Source of the DNA: Undaria pinnatifida
Taxonomy: Eukaryota > Sar > Phaeophyceae > Laminariales > Alariaceae
Direction: 5' to 3'
DNA length: 64,000 bases
Assembly (NCBI GenBank): GCA_012845835.1
Contig: JABAKD010000006.1
Span: forward strand, 3,863,124 to 3,927,123
Shown: piece after piece, positions 11,093 through 22,300 of the stretch
Layout of the letters: each line of letters opens with the position of its first letter
Numbering within the stretch: the first letter of the stretch is position 1
Program-made: the position numbers and the translations under genes
The notes under the pieces: generated by a model
Seen by the model: the letters and a program-made list of their open reading frames with translations, nothing else
Database searches by the model: none
What the model was told of the DNA's origin: nothing

Positions 11093-12340
11093 TCGACCAA
11101 AACGTGTCGTCTTTGTCGTAGCAGGCGTCGAGTGTTCGTCGGCCGGGAGCGAACAATGATCAAATTCGAGGTGCTCAGATGAGGAACCTCAGAAAAAACG
11201 AAGCGACCCCTCTACTGTGATAGACTACCACCGTACCCTGAGTTTTTGTAAAGCTGACGCGTGCGAATTAAATTAGGAGGGAGCCATCCCACGAGGTAGC
11301 ATTGCAGAATATTCTGAGAAGGTTCCGAGCGCCGAACGTGAGGAGAAGCTCAGCATTTCACGCGAAACACAAGCTCGCGCGACGGCCCTCTGACCAGCAT
11401 TTCCATGCCCTGGCTCTAACACAAGTACACTCGTAAACTTATCATACTGACCGAGAGATCGTGTTCCACGCCTGAGGGGGCTCAACCGGTCAGAAACGTA
11501 ACGTTTGGCCCAGAAAGCGCAACCCTTACCGGGAGATGACTGGGGCAAAACATACATACTGCTGTTAATATTATTAGTATACTTTTGGCCTTTTTTCCCC
11601 GACTACGTGCGCGAGGAACAATCCAATATCTCGCCTGAACACGATGTGTATTTTCCAAGGTATACCTGGCGCATGGTACCGTAGAGGTACACCCTCTGTT
11701 CTTTTGGGGAGGTTCCACACCCCACCCAAAAAGCTTTCTCGTTGGAGAAAACTGAAAGTGTAACCCAATGAACAAGTCGTGTCCTAGGTATGAAATGGAA
11801 AAAAAATGTAAAAAACTAAATGGCACGCGGAGTTGTCCTACGGTAGCCCCCCCAACAGTTGTTCTTTAACGAAATCGCCGGTTATAAATGTTAGGAGACG
11901 GCACTTTGACGCCTTGACGGACGGCAACTTTCTGATAATTTGCCTCGACTGACGTCAAGTTACTACCAGGTAGGTTTTAGTGCGCAAGATGTTAGGAGAC
12001 GGCAATTTCAGCCCTTGACCGACGGCAATTTTCCGATATTTCCCCTTGACTGACGCCAAACTACTAGGTTTTAGTGTGGAACGATCGGTTTGACACCCTT
12101 GACCGCCGGATGTTTTCCCTCGACTGACCCGTCTTCTGACATGTTTGGCCAGAACTGATTTTGAGGAATCTGAAAAAGCAGCCCGATGAACACACCCGTG
12201 CCTTAGGTAGGTATACACAACACTCGTATTGCAAACAAGAATATGGTAGGATTCCGATGCTTTTGGGTGAAGATGGGTTTTTAAGGACAACCCCGTCGTT
12301 CAGGAAACCAAAAAAGAAAAAAGCCAAAGAGTGAAAAAGT
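11093..12340. other. Intergenic repeats, no gene recognised
   Basis: 11,310-11,545 is a diverged copy of 49,330-49,565, sharing AAACTTATCATACTGA-like and ACGTTTGGCCCA-like words. 11,680-11,815 holds a family-1 fragment (CCGTAGAGGTACACCCTCTG). 11,891-12,090 is a two-copy tandem repeat of period ~101 bp beginning TTAGGAGACGGCA. Protein-like ORFs here are by-products of these repeats. Confidence 0.5.
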
Positions 12341-12583
12341 GCCCCCTGCAGGTCTGCCAATTGAGCAGGTCCTCGGAGAGTACTCACTTTCTTTGCCTTC
12401 GTAGAGACGTAGCTTTATTTGGCTCCACCAGAGCCCCGGATGACTTCTGAGATCGGAGGCACGTGCCTCCGATCTATTTCCTAACTTTCTCGAATATAAA
12501 ACGCCAACCTTATCATACGAAACCCATCCAAATGATCTCAAATTCGGATAATTACAGGCCTTTCGAGGCCGTATCTTAACACG
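12341..12583 (-). mobile_element. Truncated LTR-like segment, inverted copy of 63,167-63,400
   Basis: On the minus strand it starts TGTTAAGATACGGCCTCG and follows the 63,167 copy through TTTCGTATGATAAG, GGCGTTTTATATTCG and a 26-bp perfect palindrome centred on CACGTG (12,450-12,475). It breaks off after GGCAGACCTGCAGGGG, before the right terminus. Confidence 0.6.
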
Positions 12584-13735
12584 ACATCATACTATTATAG
12601 CCCCAGTAACCCTTTTCGGGCTTCCTCAGATGGAAAAAATTGACGAATACAAAAGCTGGGACGAAATCATTGCAGCATCCTTTCCACACGAAGCTCTCTA
12701 ACTCAGGCAGCCAGAATTGGCGACGACGATTTTGCAGTCGAACTCCAAGGCAAGTACAACAGTCGTCCCCGCTTTAAAGACGCATATTATATCGCTTTTT
12801 CTTTTTAGGCGTCTTTTTATTGTAACGCGGGGAGTCGTCTTTGAGATTCCGGGGACGATAACTCAACATCCCCGGGGTCAACAAAGACTGCGTAACATGC
12901 GTCAAAAGACGCGCCGTTGCAGCAAGGATACTAGCACGAAAGGAAAACACCGCGAACCTGAAGTCGCACGAACTACGATATAGAAGGTTCTGGTGCTGCA
13001 TGGTGGACGACTTCAAACTAATTTTTTTATATATTTACAGTAAGTAGTGCACTGCTGTTGTTTTCGTTTGTTATTGTCGTTTGTTTGTCGTTGTCCTCAC
13101 GTTGAAAACATTTCCGACATATAGTCAGCACCTCCTGAGAAATAATTACTGCTGTTCCAACTGATACGATACACCTTCCGCGTCACAGGCTACTTACCAA
13201 ACAGGGACAAACCCAAACCATATCCACTTGTACACACACGAAATACAGAGGAAAGCATTAAATACAAAATATCGGTTAAGTTAAGACAACGCACCACCAA
13301 CAACGAAAACATAAGAACTATAGTCGTACCGATAAAATAAGAGCCCATCACTCCTGCCCAAAAGGTCAACAGGTCAGATTAACATAGAAGAGCAAAAAAT
13401 TGCCAAGCTAAGCATAGCATCATGAAAACGGACCAAGGCTAACCACACAAACACCAAACTTAGATGGTGTAGAATATACCATAAAAGTACTTCCTCGACA
13501 CACAGCACGAAAAGTGGCCTGCACCTCACCCCCCTCCTTCGCTCTACGCAGCTGTACCGGTGTTATGTGCAGCAATTTTGGAGGTCCCGTCGTATTAAAC
13601 TACTACCACTTCCTCCGGGTGGTGTCTATCTGCGGGGCACCCCCTGCTTCAGGAAAAAACGTCGTCCTTTCAGCGGGGAGTTGACTTGAGATGGGCGTCT
13701 TCAAAGCGGGGACGACTAGTGGTAGTACTTGTATA
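12584..13735. other. No gene recognised
   Basis: A/T-richer sequence with short ORFs only. An 88-codon ORF at 12,717-12,983 has no recognisable domain. Confidence 0.4.
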
Positions 13736-13739
13736 AACG

Positions 13740-13975
13740 TGCCCGCAGCTTCTTGCACTGCCGTGTGCTGCATTGCTCGCACCTTGATAATGCGGCGTTT
13801 ATAGTAGTTTCATCGCTGTGCATGGGCCCCCAACAGGGTTGTTTATAATAAGTCTAAAATTAGGCGACGGGTGGGCACTGCCGTGTGCTGCATTCCACGG
13901 CACCATGATAATAAAAACGTGTTTATACTTTGTTTTATCGCGGCACATGGGCCCCCAAAGGTTTTTTTTTTAGTC
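13740..13975 (+). repeat. ~125-bp tandem duplication
   Basis: GCACTGCCGTGTGCTGCATT ... TTTATA ... ATGGGCCCCCAA occurs at 13,755-13,835 and again at 13,876-13,960. Confidence 0.7.
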
Positions 13976-14494
13976 TGCTATTATTACCCATGGGATTACT
14001 CGTCGGGTCGCCCTTTAATTTTTTCTTACAGGGCAGAGTGTGAGCGAGGTGCAGACTTCCTCAAGTGAAAACAGCTTTTTCAACCCCTTTGAGACTTGAG
14101 CGTGAAAACTTGACGGAAATTGACGACTACGACGTCGACCACAGCTGGCTGTAGCTAGCGATGAAAAAAATGGAATCTGAAGAACGATGCAAAGACTCGT
14201 GCGGGACGGACCGTGCAGCATCATCCTACTCGGCGTGCTGTCTGCTGCGCGCTCACGCTAATCGAAGACGCGAAGCGCTTGAAAATATCGCAATGATGGT
14301 CGTTTTTTCTTCGCTATACATGGACCCCAAGAGAGTTTAAAAGAAAAGGTGCAAACTTCTCGATACCGTAGCGCGCGCCATCCCTTACCCCAGGGGAATC
14401 CATGATACTCCAGGCGGTCAATGGTTCACTCTCATAACGTTTTCATATGCCGTTTTGTCGACACTTGTCCTCCCAGGAGTCCCCAACGGTGTTT

Positions 14495-14650
14495 CACAAT
14501 CCAAGAAAAAACTTCTACGACCACTGAAATCGCAGCCAAGATTTTTAGGAAAAAGTACTGGAACCACTGAAATCGTAGCCAAGATTTTGAGACAAAGTAC
14601 TTGAACCACTGAAATCGTAGCCAAGATTTTGAGGAAAAGTACTTGGGATT
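14495..14650 (+). repeat. ~52-bp tandem repeat, three copies
   Basis: The unit ACCACTGAAATCGTAGCCAA followed by GATTTTGAGGAAAAGTACTT repeats three times with small differences. Confidence 0.8.
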
Positions 14651-15253
14651 AGAGTAAGATCATAATCGCAGTACATTGTTCCCTCTGGAGTCCCCAAACG
14701 GGTTTGATCCCGAAGGGACCGTGATATCGTAGCCCCTGTGCGTTTACAGCGTTGGTCCCCGTATAAGGCGGAGTCATCCCACGGCAGGGGGTTGCACTCG
14801 TTTGGGCCAAACGTTTCTGATAGGTTGAGCTCCTCACGTGGATAGCACTATCGGGTAGTACGATCACGTTGTTACGAGAGCATAAGCACTTTAGGACTAA
14901 CGCGTGGAAATCTTGGTCGGGTTGGAACTGTGGTGAGCTTTATTTTTCCCCACCCGCCGGACTATGAAAAAAAAAAAAAAAAAAAAATGGTAAGAGTCTT
15001 GCGCGAACGAACGCCTTCGAAGTCACACTTCGGGTGAGACATTGAACTCCTCGTGTTGGAAGCTCAGAAAATTCTCAGAATCTTCTGCACCCCTATGATA
15101 GCACGGGATGGCTCGGCGGTACTAGAAGGGCGGTATCTCTTAACAAGGCGGTCGAAATCGCCTCGTACCACTGAAACCCGCAACACGGCAGTGACCACTT
15201 TATTCACAGCTGGTATCTCAATAGAGCGGTCTATACCCCCCAATGGAGAGCAG
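14651..15253. other. Intergenic repeats; no gene recognised
   Basis: 14,760-14,860 resembles 62,785-62,890 (CATCCCACGGCAGGGGGTTG). An A tract of about 20 lies near 14,967-14,987. 15,008-15,105 resembles 63,785-63,900 (CTCAGAA...AATCTTCTGC). Confidence 0.45.
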
Positions 15254-15598
15254 TTAACGCCTCCACGCAAGTAGAGACGTTTCGAAACCTCCTACCTTCT
15301 GCCTCCAGTCTCCCACCTTACAGCAACAGCAGATGTCTCGTAAGTGCTGATCAGACACCCACCAGTTCCCTGTACTCCTGCTGTATATACGCTTTGATTT
15401 TGTGCTACCCGCCGTGTCCTTATACTCTCTAAATGGCAACCCATCTCCACCAAACTCGCTATCTCGTATGATACTAACATATGCCCTAATAAACATGCCT
15501 TCAAAATATATCAAGATCCATTCCCGCTCCACAAACCCCATATCTCCCACGTGCAATCTTACACGCCTGTAGCTAACAAACCCAATACCGTAATGCAT
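15254..15598 (-). CDS. Hypothetical ORF, 114 codons
   Basis: Reads YGIGFVSYRRVRLHVGDMGF near the start and has a CCCC stretch late. Composition is plausible for protein, but no domain is recognised and no splice context supports it. Confidence 0.2.
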   Translation of the reverse strand: MHYGIGFVSYRRVRLHVGDMGFVEREWILIYFEGMFIRAYVSIIRDSEFGGDGLPFREYKDTAGSTKSKRIYSRSTGNWWVSDQHLRDICCCCKVGDWRQKVGGFETSLLAWRR

Positions 15599-15658
15599 TA
15601 TCCGCCCTATCAGCGAATAAGGCGAATGCCCCCGATAAGGCGGTTGCCCCTAATAAGG

Positions 15659-15934
15659 GACGCGTGCTACAAAAGAGGTAGCACTTTTCGTCGGAAATGG
15701 TTTTCTGATTGACGGGGCTCCTTAACCCGAAATCGTCCGAAATAGGCCATTTTGGGGGGGGGCATGATTCTCGTTGTATACCTAGCTAGGCCATGGGATC
15801 GATCGTTCATCCGCGAAAAAGCAGATTTATATTTCTCCGAATCAGTTATTGGGTTAAGAAGGACATGCCTTAATCTCCAAAAGCGAGGGGTAGTATTAGA
15901 AAACACGTGGTGCACCTCTATCGTAGCACGAGTC
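15659..15934 (+). mobile_element. Family-1 TIR element with 4-bp target duplication (AAGG)
   Basis: The 276-bp element begins GACGCGTGCTACAAAAGAGG and ends CCTCTATCGTAGCACGAGTC, near-complementary termini. AAGG occurs directly outside both ends (15,655-15,658 and 15,935-15,938). Relative to the 50,669 copy the interior runs in the opposite order. No ORF of note, so non-autonomous. Confidence 0.85.
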
Positions 15935-16430
15935 AAGGCAGTAATAGGGGTCTCGCACACCACCGCCTGATTCACCGCCCTGTATATTCGGGGATTACTA
16001 CTGTAAGCTCATCTGTATAACCCCACCGACGTTTCCGGGAAACCCTTCTTGGAACTGAACTAAGATCAGTCTCGCAGCACGATAGCTACACGGTCGTAAC
16101 CCCTCCCAAAACCAAAACCCTCCGAAAAAAAAAAAACGACAAGAAAAATGCCAAAATCCTAGAACCTAAAATCCCGAAATTCCGAAATAAAACAAATTAA
16201 GAGAGGAACTTCGTACGCCAAAACAAAAAAACAAAACAAAACAAAAAGCCAAACTCCCACGGTAATGTACACCGGTCAAGGCTGTCAAGACCCAATTCGC
16301 GGCCTAGCGAGATACAGGTGGACCGTCCCAAATCCCATGGTTTGGTGAGAGAACACATCTAGGCCTGTTCAGTGCACATATGAAGGCATGTCAGACGCGG
16401 CGGCGGCGCGGGAAGGGAGGGGGGAGAGGG
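15935..16430. other. No gene recognised
   Basis: A-rich, with runs such as AAACAAAACAAAACAAAA at 16,220-16,245. No supported feature. Confidence 0.4.
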
Positions 16431-16765
16431 GAGCGGGGGTGGGAGAGGGGAGCGGGGGGGGCGGGGGGGGGGGGGGGGTTGGGGGGTGTACTCAGTTTGT
16501 GCATGGCCGTGGTCGTATGACTATAATCCCTCGCATCCCTACTACGCCGGGACGAAGCACGTCGGGTTTTCACCAACCAGGCAGACATTGCTTGCACCAA
16601 GCGCGAAGCGCCGTGAGGTGTTCGGCGAGTTGCATGAAGGGTGAATTGCATCCTTCCGAGAACCGCTCGTATGGCGGATTTCGGCACCTTGTGCCTACTT
16701 TCTTGCATATGGATGACAGCGCCAAATGAGTTACTTTGTTGTCTGGTGTGGCCACTCCAGAGATG
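16431..16765 (-). mobile_element. C-tailed retroposon copy (family A), near full length
   Basis: On the minus strand it runs from TGGCCACACCAGACAACAAA through CTCGGAAGGATGCAATTCAC and GGTTTTCACC (complement) to GAGTACACCCCCC and a long C tract (plus-strand G runs 16,431-16,489). The minus-strand ORF across it ends TTAMHKLSTPPNPPP. Confidence 0.75.
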
Positions 16766-16796
16766 GCGAGAGAGGAGGGGGTGACAATTCAGAGTG

Positions 16797-17085
16797 GCGG
16801 GGGAGATGATGATTCCAAGGGGGGGTGTGTACTCATTTGAAGCATAGCCGTAGCCTTGAGACCATAGACCCTCGTCTCCTAACAACGCCGGAACGGAGCA
16901 CGTCGGGTTTTCACCAACCAGGCAAACACCGCGTGCACCAAGCGCGAAGCACCGTGAGGTATTCGGCAAGTCGCATGAAGTTCGAGTCGCATCATACCAA
17001 GAATCAATTGCGAGGCGGAACTCCGCACTTTGTGAACACTTTCTTGCATACGGATAATTCAGGCCGGTCATGCGAGGGAGGGGGG
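16797..17085 (-). mobile_element. C-tailed retroposon copy (family A)
   Basis: Plus strand reads GGGGGTGTGTACTCATTTGA, CATAGCCGTAGCCTTGAGAC, CACGTCGGGTTTTCACCAAC and GCGTGCACCAAGCGCGAAGC, in the same order as the other copies, ending near TTCTTGCATACGGATAA. The G run marks the C tail of the minus-strand element. Confidence 0.75.
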
Positions 17086-17312
17086 AGGGGAGGGATGGGG
17101 GTGTACTCAATAGGACGGGAGGGGTGGGGAGGGGTAAGGATCCAGGTCAGACATGATAGGGAGGGAAGGAGGGAGGGAGAGGACGGGGGAGAGGGGCGGA
17201 GTGAAACGAGGGTGCACACCAGGAATGGAAGTAGGGAGGGGGGGGGGGAGAGGCCGATCAAATGTTAATTCAAGTAGGGCATGGAAGGGAGCGAGGGCGG
17301 GGGGGGGGGGGG
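17086..17312. repeat. G-rich low-complexity tract
   Basis: GGGA/GGAG-rich sequence joining two retroposon C tails. ORFs here consist of Gly, Arg and Glu and are artefacts. Confidence 0.7.
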
Positions 17313-18050
17313 GTTCTCATTTGTTGCTTGCCTCAGCGATTTGACCATTGACCACGCATCCCTTTCGAGAGAAAGAACCGTCCCTACTCCTAATAAAGAC
17401 ACCTCCAACATTTGGGCGCTCAAAACACTTTTTCCATATATTACATAGAAACGCTTTGCTTATGCTATCCCCGTCCTGTTTCGCCGTCTGCAGCCATTAT
17501 CTTTCTTCTAGGATAGCAATCGTTTTCTCGCTACTCTCTAGTCTACCAAACTCTTCCATGTCACATACGTCAAATTTCCTCATCTCCTCCTCTAACGCAT
17601 CCCGTTCCTCCTTGTATATTTCACATTCTCCTACTATGTGAGTCCTACTCTCTATTGTTGTGCCACACGGGCACATATTAGTAGCCACGTCCCCCTCCTC
17701 CCGACTACTGGTATATATTTTTCTTCTTTCTGGTAGGTCCAGGTCCCCTGCACGAAATCGCAGTTTTAGCTTTTTTTCGCGTAGTCCAATGGGCCGTGCA
17801 GATACGTTTTCATTCCAATATCTTCCCTCAACCCCCCGTATATCTCTAAAATGCTTCTCCTTTTTTACCTTATTTCTTAGCGCTAGCCTTTCCCCTTCTT
17901 CTATTCTTTCTTTTACTTCTGTCATGTACCCGCCAACCTTCTCTATAGGCAGTACCTCTTCTTGGTCTCGCCCTAAATCCTGCCATGTTTTCTCGACTAC
18001 ATTATCCCATCTTATTCCAGCTCGCCCTTTTGTTATTTTCTCGCATACAG
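17313..18050 (-). mobile_element. 5'-truncated LINE (non-LTR retrotransposon) with C tail
   Basis: Reading from ~18,050 down, the frame shows LKLRFRAGDLDLPERRKIY, then a zinc-knuckle-like array CPCG...ESRTHIVGEC, then EKTIAILEER. This is the typical C-terminus after the reverse transcriptase of non-LTR elements. One in-frame TAA (near 17,495) interrupts it. The same frame then continues WLQTAKQDGDSISKAFLCN to the final stop TGA at 17,317-17,319. A C run begins only four bases after that stop, so there is almost no 3' UTR. The catalytic reverse-transcriptase region is absent. The open frame above 18,050 looks unrelated. It lies downstream of the UbiE/COQ5 gene on the same strand. Confidence 0.75.
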
Positions 18051-18802
18051 GGGCAGGGGGGTGTGGGAAAATGGAGATTAAAGCCAGGAACATGAGGGAG
18101 GAGGGGAGGAGCGCACAGTCTGGAACGAAGATGGGACGAGGAGATGTTGACGATAGAGTGGGGCATACGGACGCGATGAGCTCAAATGGGGATTGGCTGT
18201 TGATGTTCATGCTGTTGTTGTTGTTGTTGTTGCTCTTGCAAAATATCGTCATTAATGTCAACGCTGTTCGAGTCTCGCCTGCCTTCTCCATGTGGCGCGT
18301 CCACTCCGATACCGTCGGGAAGTTAAGAATGGAGTCCTTCAAGTGTCCGTACTCCGCACCACTGCCACTCATTACCCAGCCCAGAACCGGTGCCGCGTGT
18401 CTGTTTGGACGAGGCCAGAAAGCGGGAACCACGCGAAACGTTCAATGTTAACGCCAGGGTGCAGCGAGCGCCAATCTACTACCTTGTAGCACGCAAGCGC
18501 GCATGCACGCGGCATGCTTATGTTCAGTGTCCGCAATCCACCCCCTTCCCGCGCACATAGTTGAACCGTTTAACAATTTACTCCCAGATTCCACACAATG
18601 CACAAGCCGTGCAGATCTCCATCTACTGCGGATAATCCAGATCCTACATGCGTCCTCATGAGATGTGCGAGAGCTGTATGTACCCATACACAGTTTTCAC
18701 ATGAAAAACAAAAAAAAGCAGAGCCAACAGTAGGTCGCGGGAATTATTGCTCGCCGTCGTGCACCCGTAACACTTTGCTCTCGCACGCAAGGTTCGGTAT
18801 CG

Positions 18803-18834
<32 letters not shown>

Positions 18835-19340
18835 TTCTCGCCCCATCCTTCCCGCCCTCCTCGCAAGTATCAATTTCGACTCTAAATACAAGCGATGTTG
18901 CTACAGGAATTCGTGCCACATCAATGCTGGTGCAGCTGCAGTAACACGGTTTAAACATAAAAACACAGAACCTTTGAAAGAAGCAATAAAATTAAGAACA
19001 AAAAGTACACGATAAAAAATTATCAACAAAAACTGTAAAATGAAAACGAACGACATATCACGTATCCCACACTATTCTTTGGAAACCCAATCAGCCGGAC
19101 AGTCGGCACCTCCGTGAAACGACTAACTAGTTGGTGACTTAAATCGTGCCAACTCACAGCTCCAATCAAGAACCTTGGAACGAAGTAGTACAAGTAAGCT
19201 CAAGAACACGACCCGAAAAGTATCAACAAAACCTACGAAAAGAAAAAAACGAACTACAAACGTATCCCACGCCAATTTCAAGTCGTTTGTCCCAAAAACC
19301 GTGTGCGCAGTTCTTAAATCGCCAAGGTTGCATTGCTCAC
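18051..19340. other. No gene recognised; 31-base C run at 18,804-18,834
   Basis: The missing last exon of the methyltransferase gene should lie here or lower, but I could not find it. A (TTG)n-like stretch lies at 18,205-18,232. 19,085-19,160 resembles 33,470-33,550 (GACTAACTAGTTGGTGACTTAA-like). Confidence 0.4.
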
Positions 19341-22300
19341 CGAATGAAAGCCCTCGACGCGGAGGCCAATAATCCCGATTCGGGGTTCTGGAGCTCAAGA
19401 ATCGCTACAACCGCAGAAGAATGCCCCGCCCCCGCCCCCACCCCCGCCTCCGCCGATTCAGACGAGCCTGCGCCCCCTCCCTCTGGTACCGCCATAATAC
19501 GCCTAAACTCCCTCAAAGCTTTCAGGCGGTCTGGAACGTTTCGGATGCCGAAAGCCATCGTCAACTGTTACTTTTTACGGAAGCGAGCAACAGCCAGGCG
19601 ATGCAAAAACCATTTTCTTTTCAACATTTTTTTATTTATTTTCCTAAAGGGGTGATGCCTTGCTGCAAGACTTTGTCTGGCTACAGACGTAGCCGAGGGA
19701 GACGAAGGGGTTTCAACATCATTTTGAAGGCATGACTACGGACGGAAACCTATCGCAAAACGATTCGCTGGCTCTATCTATAGCCGGCGGGACGAGGGGT
19801 TTCCAATACACTTCAAATGCATGATTCCAGAGGGGGTTTCCAATAAACGGTAGGGGGAAAGGAGAAAGCACCTTATCATCAGATCCTATGTATCGTCGAC
19901 TTGTGAGGACAGCGAAAAAAACTTTCACATCAAATTCTACGTCCGATGTAGCCTTCTAGACCAGATTCCGTCGCAGAGTAGCATGGGGTTTCCTAATCGA
20001 GTAGGGGCGAGGGGGGAACGGAGGGCGGGGGGTACCTTGTCAACAGATCCGTCTGCTATGTCGGACAGGTCTTGAGCGTCTCCGATTTGAAGCACCACCC
20101 TCGAGGAAAGCCCGGCATCCGCCGCTTTTCGTCGTCCCACCTGAGAACGGCGGCGATGCGGTTCGATTGAACGTACCATGCGATGCACCGCATCGGCCAG
20201 CGATTAAAGGATCGATGCAACACATCATTAAACGACCATATAGTAAATCCATGAACAGTCGGTGTTTGTTGTTAGCGACTAGGAGGAATTGAACATTCGA
20301 TGCACCACATGGCCGTCGGCGACCTGTAACCAAACAAAGAAAAAAATTAGGCTTTCTCACGTCGAGCACGTTAGCGCTCGGGTCTATTCCGACCACCGCG
20401 GGAGTGTCTCCTCCCGGCATTAAGTCTCCGCCGCGCGAATTCAGCTTGACCAATCTTCGAAGCCATTTGGCGTCGTTTTGCACATGAACTGACTTTGAGA
20501 AAAAACTAAGTTGCAACTAGATTAACAATCGCATGAAAGAAGCATGATAAAACCACACAAGCCTTCCCACAAACATGGAAATCCAGGTAGTCGAATAGTT
20601 GGCACCGCTGCAAGAAATATCTGGCTATTGGCTTCACTAACGCACAAAAAGTATGATAAACCAAACAAGTTTTACTGCAAACCTAGAAACCCTCGAACAA
20701 TTGACATCGCCGCAAGTGATACACAGCCAAGGCAACTAAATAGCCAGTCGGCGACTGATCTTTACCCCCGAGGCATTCTTCGACTCCGGAGAGCCGGTCA
20801 CCCCGGTGGTCTAGTGTTCACCCTCGAATGCGACTGGAGTTGGTTCTAGAGTCCAAATCCCACACGGGTCGGACTTTGGAGTTTATTTGCGAAATTAAAA
20901 GAAAAGGAATCAACTGCTGATAGACCCTAGCAGCGTGGGTAGGCGCAACTCAATGCGAGTGGACTAGGGAAGAGAGGGCTGAAATCTTCTCGCTATAAAA
21001 ATGAAGGCGCGCGCGGTAGTTGGGAGGGCGGAGAAGAGCCTAGTAACCTCGGATCTGAGTTACGTCCAGGGAAAGAGTGCCTAAACAATGGATGGGATGA
21101 GCGAAAAAGAAAAAGAAAAAAAGAAAGAGGGTTATTTTGGAGCCCGTCTATTAATAGTGACCACGGACTATTATGGCGATGTCTTAATGTAAGAACAACA
21201 ACAACAATCAGCCAACACACAGCCCTAGTACAGCGCGGGGTTCCCAATAGTGCAGGTCGAAGAGTGTCACTGCCCTCTATAGTGCCGGTGAAATCGCATG
21301 GCACCACTGAAACCATCAATGGTACCTCTATAGTAACAATATTCCCGATAGTGCTGGTGCCCTGAATAGTGCCGGTATATTGGGCTAGCACCTACCGGCA
21401 CTATCGGGAGGCCCCCATTGTGTTCGCAACAAAAGTACAAGAAAAAAGACGATTTCTTACGTCGAGCATGTTAGCGCTGGGGTCAATTCCGACCACCGCA
21501 GGGGTGTCCGCTCCAGGCGTCAAGTCCTCGCTGCGCGACTCCAGCTCGGCCAGCTCCTGAGAGATCATGATTGCCACGTCGGCTGTTCCGGTGGCCATGT
21601 CGACAACTCGATCTCCCGGTCGGAGCTAAGGTTTTGGGGATAGAGCGTTCGGTTGGGGGGGGGGCGTGTTTAGTAACATATAGGGTTTAGGGGTAGGGTG
21701 GTGGGCGTGTTGGGGGGTGATGTAGGTAGGCGTGTGTCTTCGCGTGTTAAGGCTGGGACTCCTGATATATCATGATTGCCACGTCGGATGTTCCGGTGGC
21801 CATGTCGACAACTCGATCACCAAGCAGGGGAAAACGTGCGCTGTCGAGGGTGTGTCTGGTAGGACCGAGTGTTCCGCACTAAAACCTAGCAGTATGGTAT
21901 CAGGGAGACACGTGAAGCAAGGGAAAGCGTGCGTTGTCAAGGGTCAAAGGCGTACCTGGTAGGGCGGACTGTTCCACAGGAAAACCTTGTGGTTTGGTGT
22001 TAGCCAAGGCAACTTGAGGAAATCGTACTGTCTGCCAAGAGGGGTGAAAGTGCTCTCTCCAGACATATTTGGTGTGTCGGGGTACAGCAGTGGTGGTGAG
22101 GAGAGGGTGCAGGAGGCGTGTTTCGTGGTGTCCGGGACGCGGTTTTGGTTTTGGTTTACGACGAGGTTGTGGCGGTGGTGCTGGTGGTGGTCGTTGATGG
22201 TGCTGCCAGCCCGCAGCCCGCAGCCCGCAGCCCGCAGCCCGCAGCTCGCAACTCGCAACCCGCAGCCCGCACCGCTAACGAAAGTACCGACGGAGAAATT

